Below, piece by piece: positions 6,881 to 12,670 of a stretch of DNA of 14,756 nt; positions within the stretch are counted from its first letter, which is position 1; every line of letters begins with the position of its first letter. The notes under the pieces are model-generated. The model ran no database searches and was not told where the DNA came from. It saw only the letters and a list, made by a program, of their open reading frames with translations. The DNA comes from Sphingobacteriaceae bacterium (GTDB lineage Bacteria > Bacteroidota > Bacteroidia > Sphingobacteriales > Sphingobacteriaceae): positions 1 through 14,756 of the forward strand of contig CANGZX010000001.1 in NCBI GenBank assembly GCA_947458775.1, given 5' to 3'. Position numbers and translations under genes: made by a program.

Positions 6881-9214
6881 TTATTTTTTCTGTGCTTCTT
6901 GCATCGGGTTGGTACCAGATGAGGCTCCACGAATACTTTGTTGTTGTTTGTATAAATCGAAACGTGATGGTGTAAACCTACGTGGCCAAGAATTATTCAC
7001 CTCATCAATATCGGCCGTTTCACGGTTTGGATCTAAACGAATAGACGCCACCTCTTTATCTTTTGCAAAAACTTTAGTTACTTTTTGTTCGTCTTTACGC
7101 CAAATGTAGGCCGGTATTTTATCAACTTCTTTGCTGCCATCTGTAAACGTCCACTCCACAATAAGCGGCATTACCAAGCCTCCTTTGTTTTCGAAATCAA
7201 TTTCATAAAAATTACGTTTCTTGTCGTACACAGCTTTTTCGGCAGTAGTTAAAGTATTGTAAAATTTATCGTAGGCAACTTTTGATGATGGAGTAATGGC
7301 ATAGCGATCCCATTTATTATAAAAATCCAAAAGTGTGGTATCTGCCTCAACAGCAAAAGTAAGCCCGGCATCTTTGTTGCGTTTACGACTAATTACATAG
7401 GCTTCATGATCTGCTTTTTGCTTGTCATAAGCAAGTTCCACTTCCGGGTTTTTAGTATTCATTCGGAAATAACGCACATCGTTAATGGCAATATCAACCG
7501 GGGTGGTTTCATAAAACCAGCCTCTCCAAAACCAATCTAAATCAACTGCTGAAGCATCTTCCATGGTACGGAAAAAGTCAGCTGGTGTTGGATGACGGAA
7601 GGCCCAGCGTTGGGCATATTCTTTAAATGCATAATCAAATAATTCACGGCCCATTACGGTTTCACGTAAAATGTTTAACGCTGTGGCTGGTTTAGCATAG
7701 GCATTAGGGCCAAAGCGGATGATGTTTTCAGAATTGGTCATAATGGGCTCTAATTCGTTTTTAGGGAGCTTCATATAATCTACAATTTTATGAGCCGGGC
7801 CACGAGTAGATGGATAATTGTTATCAAACTCTTGTTCGGTTAAGTACTGAACAAAGGTATTTAATCCCTCATCCATCCACGACCATTGGCGCTCATCCGA
7901 ATTCACAATCATAGGAAAAAAGTTATGCCCCACCTCATGAATAATTACCCCAATCATTCCATATTTTATAGATTCTGAATAAGTTCCATCTTTTTCGGCA
8001 CGACCGTAGTTGAAACAAATCATGGGATATTCCATACCACTAGCTGCTTCTACCGAAATAGCCACCGGATAAGTATACGGAATGGTGTATTTTGAATACG
8101 TTTTAATGGTATGTGCTACCACCTTGGTAGAGTATTTGCTATATAAAGGGTAAGCCTCCGGACCATAGTACGACATGGCCATTACTTTTCTACCCCCTTC
8201 TACTTGAGCAGGCATAGCATCCCACACCAATCTACGAGAAGATACAAAAGCAAAATCACGCACATTCTCGGCTACATACGTCCAGGTTTTTTTGGCTTTA
8301 GCTTTGCCTTTCATAGCTTGTTTAGCTTCCGCAAGTGTAATTACTTCTAGAGGTGCATTCGCATTTTGCGCTTGTTGCCAACGGCGGTATTGTGCTGCTG
8401 TAAGCACTTGGCTATAGTTTTGGCATTCGCCAGTAGCACCTACCACATGATCGGCCGGAACGGTAATATTTACCTTATAATCGCCAAAGGTTAAAGCAAA
8501 CTCTCCCGAGCCCACAAATTGCTTGTTTTGCCATCCCTGAAAATCAGAATAAACTGCCATACGAGGATACCATTGTGCATTGGTGTATAGGTAATTCCCG
8601 TCTTCAGCAAAATATTCGTAGCCTCCACGGCCTCCACGTACCATACGATCGGTAATGTTATACGACCACTCTACTTTATAGCGAAAACGTTCGCCAGGTT
8701 GTAGGGTTTTAGGCAATTCTATACGCATCATGGTTTGGTTAATGGTATAGCGTAATGGCGTGCCGTTTTCGGTAGTAATTTTTGCAATTTTCACCCCAGC
8801 ATCTTCGGTAAAACCAGCAATAGCTTGCAATTCGCTTGCGCTCATTTGCTCACGCATTTTACTACCATTAAACAGTTGTTTATCGCTTTTAGCTTGATGC
8901 TCGTTTTCATCTAACTGCATCCACAAATAGCTAAGTGGATCTGGCGATTGGTTGAAATACGTTACGGTTTCTGCACCAATGATGCGTTGTTTTACATCAT
9001 CAATTTCTACGTTAATTTCGTAATCGGCTTTTTGCTGCCAATACTTGGGGCCAGGTGCACCCGAAGCCGAACGGTACATATTTGGCGTTTGAAGCATGGT
9101 GCCCAATTGCTCAAACTTATTCCCGTGGTTAGAGCCGGGGTTGTTTAAATTTTGTGCCAGTGCTACGCTTGCAGTAAGCATAAATAGGCAAAACAGGTTC
9201 AGCGGTTTTTTCAT
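6881..9214 (-). CDS. M1-family zinc metallopeptidase (secreted, GMEYP variant)
   Basis: This is a 777-residue gluzincin peptidase predicted to be exported. It carries a signal peptide (1-20, ending ALAQ), an N-terminal beta domain (about 60-300), and the catalytic domain with HEVGH (426-430) and the third zinc ligand E449 in WMDEG, fitting HExxH-x18-E. Y506 in NAYAKPATALNIL is the probable catalytic tyrosine. Where classical M1 aminopeptidases have GxMEN, this one has GMEYP (393-397), a replacement of the Asn in the substrate-amine-binding loop; specificity may therefore differ. ATG 9214 was chosen because it starts directly at the signal peptide; an upstream in-frame start at 9298 would add 28 residues and overlap the preceding gene. 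The HupE-like stop is 2 bp upstream, indicating co-transcription and translational coupling. A strong hairpin follows the stop. Confidence 0.93.
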   Translation of the reverse strand: MKKPLNLFCLFMLTASVALAQNLNNPGSNHGNKFEQLGTMLQTPNMYRSASGAPGPKYWQQKADYEINVEIDDVKQRIIGAETVTYFNQSPDPLSYLWMQLDENEHQAKSDKQLFNGSKMREQMSASELQAIAGFTEDAGVKIAKITTENGTPLRYTINQTMMRIELPKTLQPGERFRYKVEWSYNITDRMVRGGRGGYEYFAEDGNYLYTNAQWYPRMAVYSDFQGWQNKQFVGSGEFALTFGDYKVNITVPADHVVGATGECQNYSQVLTAAQYRRWQQAQNANAPLEVITLAEAKQAMKGKAKAKKTWTYVAENVRDFAFVSSRRLVWDAMPAQVEGGRKVMAMSYYGPEAYPLYSKYSTKVVAHTIKTYSKYTIPYTYPVAISVEAASGMEYPMICFNYGRAEKDGTYSESIKYGMIGVIIHEVGHNFFPMIVNSDERQWSWMDEGLNTFVQYLTEQEFDNNYPSTRGPAHKIVDYMKLPKNELEPIMTNSENIIRFGPNAYAKPATALNILRETVMGRELFDYAFKEYAQRWAFRHPTPADFFRTMEDASAVDLDWFWRGWFYETTPVDIAINDVRYFRMNTKNPEVELAYDKQKADHEAYVISRKRNKDAGLTFAVEADTTLLDFYNKWDRYAITPSSKVAYDKFYNTLTTAEKAVYDKKRNFYEIDFENKGGLVMPLIVEWTFTDGSKEVDKIPAYIWRKDEQKVTKVFAKDKEVASIRLDPNRETADIDEVNNSWPRRFTPSRFDLYKQQQSIRGASSGTNPMQEAQKK

Positions 9215-9216
9215 GT

Positions 9217-9798
9217 TTATGATAAGATTGTGGGTAATCGTTCCAAAGTTAATAATAGTGCTATACCAAATATAGCAGAAGATAAGAATAGTACCCAATC
9301 TCTACGTAAAATTTGTAGCGATTTGAGTGCCACTTGGGCTAGCAGTAAGAATATGCCAACCACAACAAGTTGGCCAGCCTCTAAACCTATATTAAAAGCA
9401 AAGAGTTGGCCAATAATAGAATCGTGTGTGCCTAATAAGCTTTTTAAATAGGCAGAAAAGCCCAGGCCATGTATCAATCCAAAAATGAGAGTAATTAAAT
9501 ACGTAGCTGGGCGGGTTTGGTTGGTGGGCTTATATAAATTAAGCAAGCAGGTGCTTAAAATGGTAATGGGAATTAAAAATTCAATCCATTGCGGAGAAAT
9601 AAAAACGTAGTTCAACACACTTAAGGCCAAGGTAAGGCTATGCCCAATGGTAAAGGCCGTAACCATGCCCAATACCTTGCGCCAATCTGCCAATAAATAG
9701 GTAGCACACATGGCGGCCACGAACAGTATATGATCGTAACCACGCCAGTCTAAAATATGTTGCCAACCCAGTTCGAAGTATAAAGCAAAATCTTGCAT
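9217..9798 (-). CDS. HupE/UreJ-like multi-pass membrane protein
   Basis: This 193-residue polytopic inner-membrane protein belongs to the HupE/UreJ_2-like group, whose better-known relatives are nickel or cobalt permeases. About six or seven hydrophobic segments can be seen. Conserved polar positions include H14, D22-H23 (GYDHILF), H53 (TAFTIGHSLTL), H110 (FGLIHGLGF) and N136/E140/Q143 (FNIGLEAGQ). The canonical HupE spacing is H-x5-D-H; here it is H-x7-D-H, so metal binding is plausible but not shown. It lacks the long N-terminal extracytoplasmic domain that many HupE/UreJ_2 proteins carry; the divergent DUF6702 gene may encode an equivalent. Its stop is 2 bp before the M1 peptidase start. 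The transported substrate is unknown. Confidence 0.82.
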   Translation of the reverse strand: MQDFALYFELGWQHILDWRGYDHILFVAAMCATYLLADWRKVLGMVTAFTIGHSLTLALSVLNYVFISPQWIEFLIPITILSTCLLNLYKPTNQTRPATYLITLIFGLIHGLGFSAYLKSLLGTHDSIIGQLFAFNIGLEAGQLVVVGIFLLLAQVALKSLQILRRDWVLFLSSAIFGIALLLTLERLPTILS

Positions 9799-9823
9799 TA
9801 AATTCTTTTTAGTAATTTGGCTA

Positions 9824-9855
9824 TTAAAGTAGGGTTTTTGCCCTTTTATACCAAA
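9824..9855 (-). promoter_or_regulatory. Weak candidate promoter for the HupE-like/M1 peptidase operon
   Basis: On the minus strand TTTG (9852-9855) is followed after 20 bases by TACTTTAA (9824-9831), a 4-of-6 match to the defined bases of TAnnTTTG. It lies in the short divergent gap between the HupE-like and DUF6702 genes and would give a leader of about 20 bases. The -7 element is imperfect. Confidence 0.3.
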
Positions 9856-9864
9856 CTCGTACTC

Positions 9865-10341
9865 ATGATGTTACATATTTTTAGCCTGTTGCTTGCAATA
9901 GTACACCCCTATTATGTAAGTGTAACCGAAATTAAACACAATGCCAAGGCACAAAGCATAGAAATAAGCTGCCGCATGTTTAGCGATGATGCAGAGACTG
10001 CACTAAAAAAAATAAGTGCTGACCGGGTGGATATTTTGAATCCTAAAAGTAAGGCGCAAATAGATCTATTGATTAGTAAGTACGTCCCTCAGCATGTAAA
10101 AATATCGGTAAATGGCAAGCCCCTTGTATTGCAGTATATAGGTTACGAATTAGAAAGTGAAGCCATTTGGTGTTATTTTGAAGCTAAAAACGTGCGCTCT
10201 GTAAAACGCATTTCGGTAACCAACAATTTGCTGTACGCCGAGCATGCCGAACAAATTAACATGATGCACGTAACCGTAAACGGCGAACGTAAAAGTACGA
10301 AGCTAGATAATCCGCAAAGTTCGGCAGCGTTTAGTTTCTAA
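9865..10341 (+). CDS. DUF6702-family exported protein of unknown function
   Basis: This 158-residue protein carries the hallmark N-terminus of the DUF6702 family common in Bacteroidota: a short hydrophobic leader, then HPYYVSVTEI (14-23), EISCRMFSDDAETALKK, a central YIGYELESEAIWCYFEA segment and C-terminal MHVTVNGERKSTKLDNP. The leader suggests export to the periplasm or anchoring on its outer face. The start is uncertain. ATG 9865 (or 9868) matches the short leader, but it has no positive charge before the hydrophobic stretch; an in-frame TTG at 9817 would add 16 residues with two lysines and a better n-region. No function is established. Divergent placement beside the HupE-like gene, and resemblance to the extra N-terminal domain of longer HupE/UreJ_2 proteins, suggest a partner role. 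It is convergent with the SpmAB fusion, with 2 bp between stops. Confidence 0.8.
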   Translation: MMLHIFSLLLAIVHPYYVSVTEIKHNAKAQSIEISCRMFSDDAETALKKISADRVDILNPKSKAQIDLLISKYVPQHVKISVNGKPLVLQYIGYELESEAIWCYFEAKNVRSVKRISVTNNLLYAEHAEQINMMHVTVNGERKSTKLDNPQSSAAFSF

Positions 10342-10343
10342 AA

Positions 10344-11786
10344 CTAGACACCAAAAAACCAGCTGGCAACAAATACGGCTGTAAATACGCAAATCAGATC
10401 TACCAATAACATAGCCCCTAAGGTATAGCGGGTATTTTTCACATTTATAGAACCGAAATAAACAGCTACCACATAAAACGTGGTTTCGGCACTACACTGA
10501 AAAATACAAGAAAGACGCCCGGTAAAAGAATCGGGGCCGTAGGTATTCATAGAATCGAGCAAAAAGCCTCTCGAGCCACCCGAACTAAACGGACGCAAGA
10601 GTGCAACTGGTAGCGAATTGGTAATATCTTGGCTCACACCTACTTTGGAAAAAAGGCTGCTCAGGCCTGAGCTTATTAATTCGAACAAGCCACTATTTCT
10701 AAATAATGAAATAGCTACTAACATGCCCAATACATAAGGGAAGATTCTAACTCCGGTGTTTAAGCCATCTTTAGCTCCTGTTACAAAAGAATCGAAAATG
10801 GTGGTGCTGCTTTGGGTAAATTTTTTCTCGTTGATAACCGAGTACACCATAATAAATAAAATGATGCCGAACAAAATGATACTCGACAGGTTAGTGGTAA
10901 ACAGGGTTTTGCTAATAAAATCGAGCTGATTGATATAAAAAAGTAAGCCGACTATGGCAGAAATAGCCACCATAATAGTCAGTATAAGCACTTTACTAAA
11001 AAAATTGATACGTTGTTTAAAACCCACAAGCAATAAGGCAGCTAGGGTGCCTACAAAAGAGGTAATAATACAGGGTATCATTACGTCGGCTGGGTTTTCT
11101 GCATTTGCCGCAGCCCTATACCCAATAATAGAGGTAGGCAATAAGGTTAAGCCTGCCGCATGCAAACACATAAACATAATTTGTGCATCGCTAGCTTTAT
11201 CTTTATCGGGATTTATTTTTTGCAAACTTTCCATGGCCTTTAAACCAAAAGGTGTGGCGGCCGAATCTAGACCCAAAAAATTAGCGGCAAAATTCAAGGT
11301 CATGTACGAAATAGACTCGTGGTTTTTAGGTACGCTCGGGAAAATTTTTACAAAAAATGGGCTCGAGAATTGGGCTAATTTTTCGGCGGCACTGCTATCA
11401 ATTAGCAATTGCATAAGCCCACAGAAGAAGGCTAGATACGCTATTAATGGAATAATAATATCGGTAAGGCTATTTTTACAGGTAGCAAGCAAGCCATCCG
11501 TTTTTAGCGTACCGGTATATATTTTAACTACATTATTTTTTAGTTCGTAGGTTTTTTCTTCGCCGCTAGGGCTTACTTGGGTAAGCTTGTTTTCGGGGGC
11601 TTTTAGTAGCGTATCCTTTAAGCTGCTGGGCAGTTGGTTAAGGTATACTTGCGATACCAGAATGGGATCATCTTTTTTTCCGTTTAAAAAATCATCTAGT
11701 GCATACTTTTTATTCGATAAAAAGCTAAAAAAGATGAAGAGTATAGACGACAAAAATAGGACGAGCCAAAATCTACTTAATACCAC
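10344..11786 (-). CDS. SpmA-SpmB fusion, nucleoside-recognition (Gate-domain) membrane protein
   Basis: This 480-residue inner-membrane protein joins homologues of spore-maturation proteins SpmA and SpmB. In Bacillus these affect spore-core dehydration; in non-sporulating Bacteroidota the role is unknown. The order is: membrane helix 1 (about 5-23), a roughly 75-residue hydrophilic segment (24-98) probably outside the cytoplasm, the SpmA-like Gate domain (about 105-260, with NFAANFLGLDSAATPFGLKAM at 165-185), linking helices (about 262-318), then the SpmB-like half (about 328-478, with RIFPYVLGM, LLRPFSSGGSRG at 397-407, GPDS at 417-420 and SAETTFYVVAVYFG at 432-445). The start is GTG 11786; no ATG lies between it and the first membrane helix, and an in-frame TAA lies 24-27 bases upstream. 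It sits downstream of tRNA-Arg on the same strand with a 95-bp gap. No convincing promoter was found for it. Confidence 0.88.
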   Translation of the reverse strand: MVLSRFWLVLFLSSILFIFFSFLSNKKYALDDFLNGKKDDPILVSQVYLNQLPSSLKDTLLKAPENKLTQVSPSGEEKTYELKNNVVKIYTGTLKTDGLLATCKNSLTDIIIPLIAYLAFFCGLMQLLIDSSAAEKLAQFSSPFFVKIFPSVPKNHESISYMTLNFAANFLGLDSAATPFGLKAMESLQKINPDKDKASDAQIMFMCLHAAGLTLLPTSIIGYRAAANAENPADVMIPCIITSFVGTLAALLLVGFKQRINFFSKVLILTIMVAISAIVGLLFYINQLDFISKTLFTTNLSSIILFGIILFIMVYSVINEKKFTQSSTTIFDSFVTGAKDGLNTGVRIFPYVLGMLVAISLFRNSGLFELISSGLSSLFSKVGVSQDITNSLPVALLRPFSSGGSRGFLLDSMNTYGPDSFTGRLSCIFQCSAETTFYVVAVYFGSINVKNTRYTLGAMLLVDLICVFTAVFVASWFFGV

Positions 11787-11881
11787 AGTGCCTGTATTTA
11801 GGGTGAATGCTTATTTAAAATTTACGGAAAGTTATAAAAAAGTAGGGGCTGTGCGAATTAAAATAAAAATTGCTTTGGTAG

Positions 11882-11953
11882 TGGCCCCGAGCAGAATCGA
11901 ACTGCTATCTAAAGTTTAGGAAACTTCTATTCTATCCGTTGAACTACGGGGCC
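11882..11953 (-). tRNA. tRNA-Arg, anticodon CCT (decodes AGG)
   Basis: Seventy-two bases fold as a complete cloverleaf on the minus strand. The acceptor stem GGCCCCG pairs perfectly with CGGGGCC. The D stem is GTTC/GAAT and the anticodon stem GAAGT/ACTTT. The anticodon loop TTCCTAA has CCT at positions 34-36. The T arm is AGCAG-TTCGATT-CTGCT. The discriminator is A, and CCA is not encoded (CTA follows), so it must be added after transcription. Its 5' end is only a few bases past the U-tract of the ompA-like terminator. Confidence 0.95.
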
Positions 11954-11954
11954 A

Positions 11955-11991
11955 TAAAAAAGCAGGATACTCAACCTGAATATCCTGCTTT
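11955..11991 (-). terminator. Intrinsic terminator of the OmpA-like lipoprotein gene
   Basis: An 11-bp perfect inverted repeat (AAAGCAGGATA at 11959-11969 and TATCCTGCTTT at 11981-11991) has an 11-base loop. Read on the minus strand, the stem ends in a run of T before ATGG, a classic Rho-independent terminator. It lies 21 bp past the lipoprotein stop and immediately before the tRNA-Arg 5' end. Confidence 0.85.
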
Positions 11992-12012
11992 AATTGCGTT
12001 TAACTATTCGGC

Positions 12013-12603
12013 TTACTGTTTCTTAATCTCTACCCTTCGGTTTAGCATCCGTTCATCCTCACTTGTATTGGCGTTTAAAGGTTGAGTGGCGCCAAAGCCT
12101 TGTGTGGCTAAATTAGCAGCTTTTACACCAGAATTAACCAAATAAGCTTTAACCGCATTGGCTCTATCTACAGAAAGAGTCATATTACGGGCCTCAGTTC
12201 CTTCCGAAGAAGCATGGCCGTTTATTTGGAACATTTTATCTGGGTATTGTTTCATTAAGGCCGACATTTCATCTAACAAAGCGTAAGATGAGGTTTTAAT
12301 AACCGATGAGTTGAACTCAAATAAGGTATTTTCAAAATTAAAACTTGGTTCTGGTTTAGGCGGACAGCCATTATTAGAAGCCAAACCAGCTACTGTAGGA
12401 CATTGATCTACCGAATCTGGCATACCATCCATATCCGTATCAACCGGGGCAGGTGGCGGTGGCGGTGGCGTTACCGGGGCAACAACCTCAACAGGTGGCG
12501 GAGGTGGCGGTGCGACTTTTTTAGCTTTACACGATGTGAATAACACACCGGCCAATAAGATAGCCAACAAACTCAATGGCATTAATTTGGATACATTTCT
12601 CAT
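12013..12603 (-). CDS. OmpA/Pal-type peptidoglycan-binding lipoprotein with TSP3-like repeat
   Basis: This 196-residue lipoprotein probably tethers the outer membrane to peptidoglycan. It has a type II signal peptide with lipobox LFTSC (Cys25), and a Pro-rich linker with two six-proline runs (32-37 and 46-51). A thrombospondin type 3-like acidic segment (55-82, DTDMDGMPDSVDQCP) may bind calcium. A C-terminal OmpA domain (about 88-196) follows, with the diaminopimelate-binding region INGHASSEGTEARNMTLSVDRANAV (127-151). There is no OmpA beta-barrel, so it is closer to Pal than to full OmpA. ATG 12603 was chosen because it starts the signal peptide; an in-frame upstream start at 12651 would add 16 residues. 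The gene has its own promoter match and terminator and is probably monocistronic. The GGTGGC-type repeats in the DNA encode the proline runs. Confidence 0.93.
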   Translation of the reverse strand: MRNVSKLMPLSLLAILLAGVLFTSCKAKKVAPPPPPPVEVVAPVTPPPPPPAPVDTDMDGMPDSVDQCPTVAGLASNNGCPPKPEPSFNFENTLFEFNSSVIKTSSYALLDEMSALMKQYPDKMFQINGHASSEGTEARNMTLSVDRANAVKAYLVNSGVKAANLATQGFGATQPLNANTSEDERMLNRRVEIKKQ

Positions 12604-12626
12604 AATTTGATTTTTAATGGAACACT

Positions 12627-12657
12627 TAAATTTACAATAAAAACGAAGCAAATCAAA
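12627..12657 (-). promoter_or_regulatory. Promoter of the OmpA-like lipoprotein gene
   Basis: On the minus strand TTTG (12654-12657) is followed after exactly 19 bases by TAAATTTA (12627-12634), matching all defined positions of the Bacteroidetes TTTG-N19-TAnnTTTG consensus except the last. It lies wholly in the 67-bp gap after metG and predicts a leader of about 18 bases before ATG 12603. Confidence 0.6.
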
Positions 12658-12670
12658 TACTATTGTATAA

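Noticed and set aside
9215..9298. Longer N-terminus for the M1 peptidase
   Set aside because: It would overlap the HupE-like gene and bury the clear signal peptide that starts at ATG 9214.
10954..11550. Plus-strand open frame of 198 codons opposite the SpmAB fusion
   Set aside because: The opposite strand encodes recognised Gate-domain motifs throughout. The antisense product has no recognisable domain; it is an incidental open frame in a membrane-protein gene.
11587..11919. Plus-strand open frame of 110 codons
   Set aside because: It is antisense to the SpmAB N-terminus and runs into the tRNA-Arg gene, so it is not a credible gene.
12443..12514. GGTGGC-rich short repeats as a possible CRISPR or regulatory repeat
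   Set aside because: They are in-frame proline codons of the lipoprotein linker, with no spacer structure.
12604..12651. Longer N-terminus for the OmpA-like lipoprotein
   Set aside because: It would displace the lipoprotein signal peptide and include the predicted promoter -7 element in coding sequence.
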